Positions 45,481-55,535 of a stretch of 64,000 bases of DNA are shown here, piece after piece (positions within the stretch are counted from its first letter, which is position 1; the number at the start of each line of letters is the position of its first letter). The notes below the pieces were generated by a model, which was given only the letters and a program-made list of their open reading frames with translations, did no database searches and was not told where the DNA came from. The stretch comes from Cephalotus follicularis (Eukaryota; Streptophyta; Magnoliopsida; Oxalidales; Cephalotaceae), in the NCBI GenBank assembly GCA_001972305.1, contig BDDD01000127.1:449778-513777 (forward strand). The letters are read 5' to 3'. The position numbers and the translations under genes are program-made.

Positions 45481-45856
45481 ACAACTGAGATTTTTAAACA
45501 ATGCAATCTTGCTATATGTACATCCCTAACTATGACTACGGATAAGTTAATCTCCATGTTAACTGAATACACATATAGTGCCCTGTAGATAAAGGATTGG
45601 ATCTCATACCGAGGAGGTTATTAGAATGAGATCCTTACTCCCTTCTGACAAAATGTTCTAGGTCATAGGTTCTCTTTCATAGGGCAACTGATGAACCAGA
45701 CAGACTTGCTGTGTTATGCTTTCTCCCGGGTGTTAGTGGAGGATGGACTCTCTCATTGCCATTTGGGTTTACCCTAAAGCTTATGCATGGTGCGTGCTAG
45801 AGGAGCATGACACTGAATAGACCCACCATAGGAAACCTGTCATGGATAGTCAATAC
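45481..45856 (+). repeat. R3 repeat, left piece
   Basis: Matches 20670-21030: shares 'tagtgccctgt', 'ggatctcat/g..gag(g)aggtta', 'gagatccttactcc' and 'taggaaacct'. Interrupted at 45857 by the Sirevirus; continues at 51009. Confidence 0.65.
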
Positions 45857-46420
45857 TGTTGGAAGTCTAGAGGGGGGGTGAATAGACTTATAAAAATTAA
45901 TCTAGCAAATATACTACCAATCAAATTAATTGCTCAAACACAAACACACAATTGCGGAAATATAAAGAGTGTAGGGTTTAGAAAGTGCAAACGGATGTAT
46001 AGTGGTTCGGCAAACCTCCTACGTCCACTCCCCAAGGCCTCCCCTTGAGTATTCACTATGTATGCCCCAATCCGGGCTTGGAACTCCAACCGAGCTCCAA
46101 CAAGCTTTCGCTCCAACCAAGCGAATTACAATTTGCTCCAACCGAGCAATACAAGAGACAACCTCTCTTGTATGAGTGAAATAAGTTTTTAAGTGTTTAC
46201 AAATTCGTAGTGAATTTGTTTACAATGAAGCACAACTTTAAACAAAGCTTGTAATAAAATGTGGAATGTAAAGAACAAGGCTTTGTAATGTGTAGGTGTT
46301 TGCTTAGAATTGATCTCTTGTGATTGTTTGAATGCTTGGTATTGAACTTGAGATAGCTTGAGAGAATGTGTAACTTGAAAGCTTGATCACTTGTGCAAGA
46401 AGTCCAATTTTCCACTTATA

Positions 46421-46428
46421 GTTGAGCT
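46421..46428 (-). promoter_or_regulatory. Putative Sirevirus LTR TATA box
   Basis: Minus strand CTATAAGT between the palindrome array (upstream) and the R/U5 part; the equivalent in the other LTR is near 50372 and in the related fragment at 37091. Conserved position in three LTRs supports a core-promoter role; inferred only. Confidence 0.5.
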
Positions 46429-46539
46429 TCCAACGGATCTATTTTTAAGTGTCTGATACAAATCCAGTCGGATGGATTTGGACGGCAGCTGGCTGGATTG
46501 ATGGTGCGTTTATTTGAATATAGCCGTTGGGAGTGGGCA

Positions 46540-46890
46540 GTCGGCTGGATGCTGTGGGCAGTCGACTGGACCCCTTGGCAGTCGACTGTTTCCTTGCTTC
46601 AGTCAGCTGGTGAGGCTAAAATTGAAGTTACAAAACCTACTGCCAGATTTTGCACAAATGAAGGCAGTCGGCTGGAATCCCTGGCAGTCGACTGGACCCC
46701 TTGGCAGTCGACTGTTCCCTTGCTTCAGTCGACTGTAATCGTCTAGCAGTCGACTGGAATTGGTGGCAGTCGACTGGTGTGCTGGTTCTGCAGATTCTGG
46801 TTTTAGGTTGAATGTGCAGTCGACTACATGCTTTTGGGAGTCGACTCCTAGCCTTGGCAGTCGACTGGATTTGCCTCCAGTCGGCTGGAA
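46540..46890. repeat. CAGTCGACTG palindrome array in Sirevirus LTR
   Basis: Ten exact GTCGAC cores at 46561, 46581, 46687, 46707, 46728, 46749, 46769, 46819, 46840 and 46860, nearly all in CAGTCGACTG, plus CAGTCGGCTG and CAGTCAGCTG variants. Neighbouring cores are often 20-21 bp apart, about two helical turns. The homologous array in the other LTR is at 50490-50840. Confidence 0.92.
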
Positions 46891-47051
46891 TTGCCTGTAC
46901 CTGCATAATCATCCTTGGCACAACTTTGGACAAAGAATCAAGTGAGTAAATACATTTATAACTTAAATAATTATGCATACAAGTAATTTACGTTTGTTAA
47001 TCATCAAAATAACACATGTTAAACATTTAATCGGGGTGGCAAAGGCCAACA

Positions 47052-47435
47052 ATCTCCCCCTTTTTGATGATTGACAAAACATGCATATTTTGCATAAATC
47101 TTGACAAATTTTACCCATTTTTGTTCCAAAGTCCAAATTTTAACAATAAAGGCATATCCAATATACTTGACATAACAAATTACACTTGCTCAAAGCAAGA
47201 TTACAAGCCATTTCATCAAAATGCAACATTTTCAATATATTCCTATATATTCCCCAAATGCATTTATTTATATTCCCCAAATGCATTTATTTATGCAACT
47301 TATATAAATATCTCTCCATCTCTCCCCCATATTATACCATATTATATTAATCTCTCCCCCTTTTTGTCAAAAAACAAAAAGATAGGTGGAAGCTCCCCCT
47401 CAATCATAGCACGGATTGAAGAGCTCCCCCTCAAC
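47052..47435 (-). other. Multiple polypurine tracts
   Basis: On the minus strand AAAAAGGGGGAGAT abuts the 3' LTR start (47053-47065), with further tracts at 47354-47365, 47393-47400 and 47423-47430. Several tracts in this position are characteristic of Sireviruses. The stretch has no supported gene. Confidence 0.8.
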
Positions 47436-47684
47436 TTATGCATTCCTCTATAATCTTATCAAAAATTACAATGCAATAAGAGAGATGAAAAGATGAAATA
47501 CTTTTGCATTCAATAAACCATTCTCACATAATCCAAACATTTAAGATCAATGCACAAAAATACTTGAAAAACTTCAATTACATAAACTACATTGTCTTGT
47601 CACATAGTTTAAAACATCAAGAACATTACAAACTTAAGGTTTGAAAATACAAAACGAAAAACATGATGATGCAAATATGTAAGC
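47436..47684. other. Non-coding spacer
   Basis: AT-rich spacer between the polypurine tracts and the post-RT frame; nothing recognisable. Confidence 0.5.
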
Positions 47685-47900
47685 TCAAGATGGAGGAGGG
47701 TGCTGTGGGAAAGCGTTGTGAAGGTACTGAAGGATGTCCGCTTGTCCCTGTCGAAGATCCGCTTGACCCTGAAGAATGGTTGCTTGCCCCTCACGAACTT
47801 GATGCATTTCTCCCTTGATAAATTCCATATCAGCCTGGGCAATATCCATTCTCGCCATGAGAGAATCAAGAGTATTATGGGCTAATAGCAACCTAGGCAA
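47685..47900 (-). CDS. Post-RT small ORF with heptad-like repeats
   Basis: A 71-codon frame between RT and the 3' LTR. Residues about 12-60 look helical and amphipathic, with a repeated 7-residue unit (GQATILQ, GQADLRQ, GQADILQ), then a proline-rich end (FPQHPPPS). The frame has a second, partly broken copy at 35680-35846, so it is a conserved part of this Sirevirus family. Sireviruses often carry an extra ORF in this place, sometimes called envelope-like, but I see no membrane segment here. It could also be the C-terminal tail of a longer product. Function unknown. Confidence 0.5.
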   Translation of the reverse strand: MPRLLLAHNTLDSLMARMDIAQADMEFIKGEMHQVREGQATILQGQADLRQGQADILQYLHNAFPQHPPPS

Positions 47901-48023
47901 ATGAGCTAATATATGTTATTGAGTTTGAAAACTCAATGTTTAAATGCAATATGATTTTTGAAAACATTTTTCACATATATCAATCAATTGTCAATTAATC
48001 ATCACAATTAAGCATAAAATGAG

Positions 48024-49271
48024 TTAGGAAGGATTTTGCATACCTAGATCTCTCCGCAAAGTGAAGAAACGTTCGTTGTCCAGCGGCTTTGTCAAAATAT
48101 CTGAAACTTGATTTAAAGTGTCAATATATTCAAGAAATATATACCCTTTTTCAACATGATCTCTAAGAAAGTGATGTCTAATCTCAATGTGTTTAGACTT
48201 AGAGTGTTGAACGGGATTTCTACTTAAATTAATGGCACTAGTGTTATCACATTTAATGCATACATTGCTAATGTTTATTCCGAAATTGCAAAGTTGTTGC
48301 TTAAGCCACAAGACTTGAGCACAACAACTTCCCGCCGCAACATATTCGGCTTCGGTGGTGGATAGAGCTACACTATTTTGTTTCTTGGAAAACCAAGATA
48401 CTAAAGAGTTACCTAGAAATTGGCAAGTGCCACTAGTACTCTTTCTATCCAATTTGCAACCACCATAGTCGGCATCGGAATAAGCGTGCAAGCTAAACAA
48501 TGATTCATTTGAATAAAACAATCCTAGTAAAGGTGTATATGCGAGATATCTAAAAATTCGCTTAACCGCGGTTAAGTGAGACTCTCTAGGTGAAGATTGA
48601 TATCTAGCACAAAGACACACACTAAACATAATATCCGGTCTACTTGCGGTTAAGTAAAGAAGAGATCCTATCATGCTTCTATATAGTTTTTGATCTACCT
48701 CTTTACCATCCTTATCCTTGTCGAGTTTCGTTGTAATGCTCATCGGTGTCTTGCAAGGCTTTGAGTTCTCCATTCCAAATCTTTTGAGAAGGTCCTTTGT
48801 ATATTTGGATTGGTTGATGAAGGTTCCTTCATTTCCTTGTTGGATTTGAAATCCAAGGAAATATTTGAGCTCCCCCATCATACTCATCTCGAATTCACCT
48901 TGCATATTATTAGCAAACTCAACGCAAAGAGAATCGTTAGTAGAACCAAAAATAATGTCATCTACATAAATTTGAACAATAAGAATGTCATTAAATTTTG
49001 TTTTAACAAAAAGAGTTTTATCCACTAATCCTCTTTTAGAATCATTTTCCAAGAGAAATTTAGAAAGTCTTTCATACCAAGCTCTTGGTGCTTGCTTCAA
49101 ACCATAAAGCGCTTTAGAAAGCTTAAAAACATGATCGGGAAAATGAACATTTTCAAAACCCGGAGGTTGTTTAACATAAACCTCCTCATTTATAATCCCA
49201 TTTATAAATTCACTTTTAACATCCATTTGATGCAATTTAAAACCTTTAAAACATGCAAAGGCCATTAACAA
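48024..49271 (-). CDS. Sirevirus reverse transcriptase (C-terminal) and RNase H
   Basis: 415 codons, uninterrupted. Begins inside RT at FKLHQMDVKSEFINGIINEE, then VYVKQPPGFE, LSKALYGLKQAPRAWYERL, intact active site YVDDIIFGSTN, EFEMSMMGELKYFLGFQI, and RNase H with AYSDADYGGCKLDRKSTSG, ALSTTEAEYVAAGSC, CDNTSAINLSRNPVQHSKSKHIEIRHH and DILTKPLD. The N-terminal RT and all upstream pol domains are missing. The Met start is accidental; no promoter or gag fusion in frame is present. Catalytic residues visible here are intact, but the protein is partial. Confidence 0.9.
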   Translation of the reverse strand: MLMAFACFKGFKLHQMDVKSEFINGIINEEVYVKQPPGFENVHFPDHVFKLSKALYGLKQAPRAWYERLSKFLLENDSKRGLVDKTLFVKTKFNDILIVQIYVDDIIFGSTNDSLCVEFANNMQGEFEMSMMGELKYFLGFQIQQGNEGTFINQSKYTKDLLKRFGMENSKPCKTPMSITTKLDKDKDGKEVDQKLYRSMIGSLLYLTASRPDIMFSVCLCARYQSSPRESHLTAVKRIFRYLAYTPLLGLFYSNESLFSLHAYSDADYGGCKLDRKSTSGTCQFLGNSLVSWFSKKQNSVALSTTEAEYVAAGSCCAQVLWLKQQLCNFGINISNVCIKCDNTSAINLSRNPVQHSKSKHIEIRHHFLRDHVEKGYIFLEYIDTLNQVSDILTKPLDNERFFTLRRDLGMQNPS

Positions 49272-49753
49272 TCTTCAAGCAACCGATTATACAAGTTCTT
49301 AATAGATTCATTCGGTTGCATTTTAAATAATTCATAATCACGATTAAGCAAGGCAAGTTTGGCATTCTTAACTTGCTCGGTACACTCGTGGGTAAGTATG
49401 AGCAATTTCCACACTTCATGTGCGGAAGTACATCTCCTAACGAGATTGTATTCGGTCTTGTCTAAGGCTACAAGTAAAATGTTCAAGGCCTTATTATCTA
49501 TGGTCAATTTTCTAAAGTCCTCTTCATCCCATTCGTCTTCCGGTTTGTAAACGAGTTCATTTTTGTCATTGAGCTGAATTGGGGTGTGAGGGCCATTCTT
49601 AACACTAAGCCAATTCTTAAAGTCTCTAGACTTAAGGTATATCTCCAACCGACTTTTCCAATACGGAAAATCGTCACCACTAAAGAATGGGACCTTAAAT
49701 TCGGAGACATCATCATTGTGTCGGGATTGGGTGTTCATGCTAGTAGCGGCCAT
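49263..49753 (-). CDS. Sirevirus gag, truncated
   Basis: 162 codons. Starts MAATSMNTQSRHNDD, then FKVPFFSGDDFPYWKSRLEIYL (conserved copia Gag start with YWK), EDEWDEEDFRKLTIDNKALNILLVALDK, SAHEVWKLLILTHE and ESIKNLYNRLLEDC. Ends at a stop created by the deletion junction near 49265; a full Sirevirus Gag would continue through a zinc knuckle. It overlaps the RT frame by 7 bp in a different frame. The start codon lies about 45 bp from the primer site, as expected. Confidence 0.88.
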
Positions 49754-49796
49754 TGATCTAAACTCAAGATGTTAATCTTTAAAAAGAGTTAACCCG

Positions 49797-49808
49797 CTCT
49801 GATACCAA
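49797..49808 (-). other. Primer-binding site (tRNA iMet)
   Basis: Minus strand TGGTATCAGAGC directly next to the 5' LTR end; perfect match to the initiator-Met-tRNA complement. Confidence 0.95.
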
Positions 49809-49809
49809 T

Positions 49810-51003
49810 TGTTGGAAGTCTAGAGGGGGGTGAATAGACTTATAAAAATTAATCTAGCAAATATACTACCAATCAAATTAATTGCTCAAACACAAACACA
49901 CAATTGCAGAAATATAAAGAGTGTAGGGTTTAGAAAGTGCAAACGAATGTATAGTGGTTTGGCAAACCTCCTACGTCCACTCCCCAAAGCCTCCCCTTGA
50001 GTATTCACTATGTATGCCCCAATCCGGGCTTGGAACTCCAACCGAGCTCCAACAAGCTTTCGCTCCAACCAAGCGAATTACAATTTGCTCCAACCGAGCA
50101 ATACAAGAGACAACCTCTCTTGTATGAGTGAAATAAGTTTTTAAGTGTTTACAAATTCGTAGTGAATTTGTTTACAATGAAGCACAACTTTAAACAAAGC
50201 TTGTAATAAAATGTGGAATGTAAAGAACAAGGCTTTGTAATGTGTAGGTGTTTGCTTCGAATTGATCTCTTGTGATTGTTTGAATGCTTGGTATTGAACT
50301 TGAGATAGCTTGAGAGAATGTGTAACTTGAAAGCTTGATCACTTGTGCAAGAAGTCCAATTTTCCTCTTATAGTTGAGCCTCCAACGGATCTATTTTTAA
50401 GTGTCTGATACAAATCCAGTCGGGTGGATTTGGACGGCAGCTGGCTGGATTGATGGCGCGTTTATTTGAATATAGCCGTTGGGAGTGGGCTGTCAGCTGG
50501 ATGCTGTGGGCAGTCGACTGGACCCCTTGGCAATCGACTGTTTCCTTGCTTCAGTCAGCTGGTGAGGCTAAAATTGAAGTTACAAAACCTACTGCCAGAT
50601 TTTGCACAAATGAAGGCAGTCGGCTGGAATCCCTGGCAGTCGACTGGACCCCTTGGCAGTCGACTGTTCCCTTGCTTCAGTCGGCTGTAATCGTCTAGCA
50701 GTCGACTGGAATTGGTGGCAGTCGACTGGTGTGCTGGTTCTGCAGATTCTGGTTTTAGGTTGAATGTGCAGTCGACTACATGCTTTTGGGAGTCGACTCC
50801 TAGCCTTGGCAGTCGACTGGATTTGCCTCCAGTCGGCTGGAATTGCCTGTACCTGCATAATCATCCTTGGCACAACTTTGGACAAAGAATCAAGTGAGTA
50901 AATGCATTTATAACTTAAAGAATTATGCATACAAGTAATTTACATTTGTTAATCATCAAAATAACACATGTTAAACATTTAATCGGGGTGGCAAAGGCCA
51001 ACA
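49810..51003 (-). repeat. 5' LTR of Sirevirus
   Basis: 1194 bp, nearly identical to 45857-47051; one G fewer in the G-run near its start and about 16 substitutions. Several of the substitutions fall in the palindrome array (for example CAGTCGACTG to CAGTCGGCTG, CAATCGACTG, CTGTCAGCTG). Confidence 0.93.
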
Positions 51004-51008
51004 AATAC

Positions 51009-51865
51009 CTATGTTGATAAGATTCCTATTGTCTCCGTAGTGTCTATTGTCAAAGGTGACTAGTAGGCCATACGTGGCCAGCGTTGTGTCCTCAGAACTG
51101 AACGGCTAGCATGCAATGTGTAGTAACCACTTGGCTTTGATTTCCACCTTCCTTAGCTCTGCGAGCTTGCAAAAGGGTTGTCTTTGGGCCTTGTGGGAGC
51201 TGCATTGAGATGTATGGGCGAGTGCGCAACAAGGAATCGTCACACCCGTGTTCATGGTGATCGGCTCTATAAGATCTTTTGTCCATTGTAGACTTAAAGA
51301 CCTGGCTAGGCAGAGGCAGATTGGAAGCGGGGATTCCGGGTAAGGTCTACCTCTAGTATCAGTACATACAAGGATTTATAGTTATCACTGTATTACCTGG
51401 GGTGACATTAATCCAAACCCTAGTATGTGGTCGGAACCAAGTATGACGAAGGATACATGACACATACGCCGATGACAGGATAAAGTACCGGTTAACCGGC
51501 TAATGGATGATAGGCATGGAGGACCATGGATCCTGGGGATGATTGGATATCATAATGGGGCTGGTCTGATAGTCTCTAACTATTAGGATGGTCGTACCAG
51601 GACTTAGGGATGTTTTGGGGAATTTATCACTATACCGGAGACCAATCGAACTTTTGGGTCCCACCTAATTTTCGAACAGGTTGATGTGTGAGCGACACAT
51701 ATCATTTAGTGAGAGATTCACATCAGGAAGATGCTACTTTGCTAGTGGACATGTTCATTGATGAACGTGTGTCTCTTCTTCTGGAGAGCGTTCAAGCATC
51801 ACCGAATGGAATATTCTGTGCGAAGGGTTGTTTGTTTTAACGGATGAATGCAGCGAGTATTTATT
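51009..51865 (+). repeat. R3 repeat, middle piece
   Basis: Continues the R3 match interrupted by the Sirevirus; homologous to 21034-21830 (shared 'gtgactagtagg', 'tgggcgagtgcg', 'atta(g)gatggtcgtaccag', 'gacacat(a/g)tcatttagtgagag'). Ends where a family R4 LTR begins. Confidence 0.65.
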
Positions 51866-53113
51866 TGTTGAGAGAGCATTAAAGACAGGTTTATGTGAAG
51901 GCAGATCAAGCAGCAGAGGTCAGACCTCGTAGTCAGACCACGCGGTGGAAGTCAGACCTCAGTGGTCATTCGTAGACCTCAGAGGCAGTGGTCAGACCTC
52001 AAGAGTCATTGGCAGACCTCAGGGGCAGTGAACAAACCTCGGGGGTCAATGGCGGACCTCAGATGCAGAGGGAAAACCTCAGAGGGTAGAGGTTAGAGCT
52101 CGATGGAAGAGTTCAGACCTCAGACCTCAGAGCTTCAGGAAGATCTCGGTGGCAGAGGTTGGAGCTCAGACTTTGTTTGGCAGAGCTGGGAGCTCGATGC
52201 ATGAACTCAAACTTCAGAACTCTTTTGCAGACCTCCTTGATCAGAGGGATCAGAGTCTGTAAGCTTAAGGGATAGCTTATATTGAGATGTTTAATGATGA
52301 ATCATTAGCCGTATTATATATAAGGCTAAAAAGGGTTTTCCTTGAGTGATCGAATCGAGTCTTATCAAAGATATCATATTGAACACACTTCGGAACAACT
52401 CTCGATACGAACGAGTTTCGAACCCGTCCAAAAAGCTCTCTCTTTTGTCTTCGCCTTTAATCTATCTGATTCGTCTTCTTTCATCAGAGGACTTTTACAG
52501 AGGTTGGAGCTCTTGAGAACAGAAGAACAAACATATCATCTCTCACCCTCCAAACTTCATTATAGGTGGAGATAGTTTCTACACTGCATTCTATCTTTAC
52601 TGGTGTTGAAGACTATATTAGGTTTAAATAGTTTTAACCTTCAACCCTTCACCAAAGTTGCTGGCTATGGTTTGGGTAGCGAGATTAGTGAAGACACGAG
52701 CTTGGATTTAAAGCTTGATGGATCACACAAAAAGCTTGGATTTAAAGCTTTGAGAATACACAAAAGTGGAGTAGCAAAGAATTAGGAATTAAATTCTTAC
52801 ATCCTTCTTTATGGATTTTGTGTTGATGTTTGGGTTTCAGGTTGTTGAATTGAAGTTGGGGTTTTTGTGTGTAACCCTAATACCAATTTAAGAAGTGACC
52901 TATGCTAGGGTTTGTGAAACCCTAGCTCAAGCCGAAACCCCTATGCTTGGGATGTTATTTGGTTCGATTGAAACCCTATTTATTGATCCTTGGGCACAAT
53001 GGGATAGTTAGTACAAGGGATTTCATGCTTCTATATTTTAAAGAAAAGAAAATTTCTTATTTCTCACCCTGAACACTAAGTGTCCCAAAGTGCATAGAGC
53101 GGCCCTCCCAACA
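51866..53113 (+). repeat. Solo LTR, family R4, copy 2
   Basis: Starts TGTTGAGAGAGC and ends CCCTCCCAACA, 1248 bp, homologous throughout to 19050-20278. Flanked on both sides by R3 sequence with no primer site after it, so it is a solo LTR. AGTAT occurs on both sides but offset about five bases from the LTR end on the left, so the target duplication is uncertain. GAGGTCAGACCTC array 51900-52215; TATA-like box 52313-52325. Confidence 0.8.
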
Positions 53114-53900
53114 CAGTATACATTGCTAGATGTCGATGCTAATCAGTAGAATGCCTGAGACAGATTGATAACCTATCTCAGAGGAAAAAGAATTAAAAGA
53201 GTTTTAATTAGGAATTACAATTAGATTGATCTTCATGAGATGAAGAATACCTAATTTATGGATTATAGGAATCACAATTTAATTCTACGGCCAGCGTAAT
53301 AATGAACCTATAGGGTCACACATAATACAAGTGTTGATCTCCAATGACAAGTTGTGAATTAGGGTTATACACTAAATAAACCATGACATGATTTATTTAC
53401 AAGAAAAATTCGGCCAAGACTAAGACCTTGACTATGTCCATTTCTTAAGAGTTAAGTTATGAAGATTTTTTTTTAACCTTATCTTACACACAAAATATCT
53501 AACTAGCATAAGTTAAAAAAATGAGTAAGAGATAAAACACTTGCTTGTTCTTTTAAGGGGTTCGGCCAACTTTGAAAGGGTGTGAGAAAGACTTCTTCTT
53601 CCATATCTAGGCTTAGAACAAGAAGAAAAGAAGGCGATCTACTAGGTGTGGATTACTTTAGAGGACTTTCTACACTTGAAAGCTAGCTTTGAACCAAAGA
53701 GAACTTGAAGGAAAGAGTGGCTCCATTATCTGAGTTCAACTATTCTTCTAATGTTAGAATTTTATTCTAATTCATGTTAATAACTTACTTAAGCATCAAT
53801 GATCCTTAGAGAATGATTAGTTTTGTAAAGAAATTTTTGAATCCTAATTTTGCTTCTAACCGATTTTGTCTTAAGGTTTTCTATGCAAAACTAATTCCAA
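53114..53900 (+). repeat. R3 repeat, right piece (module C)
   Basis: Homologous to the reverse complement of 17360-18145 and ends CTAATTCCAACA, the LTR 3' end. No primer site follows. Confidence 0.65.
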
Positions 53901-54605
53901 CAGTTTGACATCAGAAAATCTCATATTGGCCGAGATTCTTTGCTACCTTTGTGGGTCCTGGATTTGCACCTTATCCTAGTAGCACGACCTTCAAACGGAC
54001 ATAACTTTTGATCCATGAGGAGTTACAAGATGTGCCACACATAAAATCGAAGAGGACTTCAATATCTATTAAGACATGAATCTCTTAGGAGGATTTTGAC
54101 CTTGGAAGATCTTGATTTTACTGAGATGCCTTGATACCTTCAGGAAAGATTTACAGGATGTGTCACCCATCAAATCGAAAAGGAATTTGATATCTAAGAG
54201 GGCATGAAGCCCCAAGGAGAAGGTTGAACTTGGATGATCTCAGTTTTAATAGAGTTAACATTCTATCTCTAAAGACCACGGTTTTAACCAAGGTGATTCA
54301 TAAATGTTTCCAATGCTCGAATGGACTTGATGAAATCCCCAATCCGAGATAGAAATCATATTGATTCCATGTAGAGTTGTATTTCTACTTTTGAGGTGCT
54401 ATAGGCTTGTTGAAGTCTCAAAATCCGAAACGTGAGCATCTCGGGTCCATACCGAGATCTCTTGCTAATATGGCGCACCTCAACGTCAAAACTCGGAGGA
54501 CGACCACATCTCACTTTCTTACTAAGTTCTCTAACTATTATGGTGCACCCCAGCTTCAAAACTCAGAGGACAATCACATTTCACTTGCTTTCCTTCCAAG
54601 TTCTC
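53901..54605. other. Unassigned non-coding sequence
   Basis: No gene supported. Contains diverged repeats of 'gagatcttgga/ctt..tg' type phrases such as 'aggaaagatttacagga' and 'aaatcgaa(g/a)agga', each seen twice within 200 bp, suggesting internal duplication of transposon material. Confidence 0.35.
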
Positions 54606-55535
54606 TGTTGATAGCATTGTGCATCTTAGACTCTGAGATGGCCACTTTGATCCAAGACCAAACCGACTTCATCACCTAGGCATATTCAGTCTGTGATGGT
54701 CACCTCTATCTCAGCCTAGCATGATTATAAAATATTCATTGACCTATTTACTTCCCAAGCTGCGTCCGAAGACTACAAACTCAGGAAGTGGGAGACTTGT
54801 TAAGGATGAGTGGATTGTCCATCCAAGAGCTGAGCCATATACATGAACAAAATAAGAAAAGGTTGCCTTCTTGGGATGACATGATAAGAAGAAGTCATTT
54901 TCAGATCTACTGAGATGACTCAGCTGAGATCATACATCTCATCTCAGCCGAGATCATACATCTCATCCCAGCTGAGAGCATATAGCCGAGAAGAGATTCG
55001 AGTTAGAAACTCTTTGTCATCTCAAGTACGACTTCGCTGACATACCAAGGCCTTCCCCAACCACCTCATTTAATAGACGTGATGGCTAACCAAATAGATC
55101 TGATGGCTCTAGTACAATATGAGGCTCTTGGGGTAAAGTGCAGATATTTACCTCATGAAATTACCTAGGTATCCTACTAAGAATACAGTTGCCGAGGGTA
55201 TATCTGACCCCCTACTATAAATATCCCTCTTCTACTACATTACAAAGGTTGGTGTCTCTCTCTCTTTCTCTCTCTACAACTCTCTTAAACACCTCGGCAC
55301 ACACCATAAATCATCTCGGTCACGACAGCAAAAGCACCCAAACACTTGTGTAATGACGAACTCTGACTTAATCATCGAAAGGTAGTCACGGAGATCACTC
55401 CGATACCACCTTTTAACAATTCTCTTTTATTTCATGTCAATCTCGGCTATAGCAGACCATCTATCAACCAGACTCAGTTCAGCCTCAGGGAATGGTATAA
55501 TACAAATTCATTGTTGATGAATCTCAGCATCAACA
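54606..55535 (+). repeat. Putative Tat-like gypsy LTR
   Basis: TGTTGATAGCATTG to CAGCATCAACA, 930 bp. Contains a TATA-like ACTATAAATATCCC at about 55215 and then 'gacgaactctgacttaatcatcgaaagg..' , a phrase resembling the R/U5 of Tat/Ogre-type LTRs. Upstream of it are tandem CTCAGCTGAG-containing units (54900-54985). No target-site duplication or primer site is visible. Confidence 0.45.
54900..54985. repeat. CTCAGCTGAG palindrome repeats
   Basis: Units 'ctcagc(t/c)gagatcatacatctcatc' repeated about three times at roughly 26-bp spacing; CTCAGCTGAG is a perfect palindrome. It lies about 230-310 bp upstream of the TATA-like box. Confidence 0.75.

Larger units (their letters stand above)
45857..47051 (-). 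repeat. 3' LTR of Sirevirus
   Basis: Plus strand TGTTGGAAGTCTAGAG to AAAGGCCAACA, 1195 bp. Palindrome array at 46540-46890. On the minus strand a TATA-like CTATAAGT sits near 46421-46428. Confidence 0.93.
45857..51003 (-). mobile_element. Sirevirus-type copia element, complete borders, internally deleted
   Basis: 5147 bp, LTRs 45857-47051 (3') and 49810-51003 (5'), flanked by AATAC on both sides (45852-45856; 51004-51008). Read on the minus strand: primer site 49797-49808, truncated gag, RT/RNase H C-terminal part, post-RT frame, several polypurine tracts. Protease, integrase and the RT N-terminus are deleted, making it non-autonomous. The LTRs differ at about 17 positions in 1194 bp by eye, mostly transitions, so it is the youngest datable insertion here. 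Confidence 0.93.

Noticed and set aside
46498-46978. Overlapping frames with repeated 'QSTVD' or 'SRLF' peptides (also 50450-50930, 34131-34343, 36494-36811)
   Set aside because: These are translations of the CAGTCGACTG array in several frames and both strands; the palindrome itself produces repeated words. Not a repeat protein.
53901-54605. Possible host gene remnant
   Set aside because: No open frame with domain features; repeated phrases and flanking LTRs favour transposon origin.
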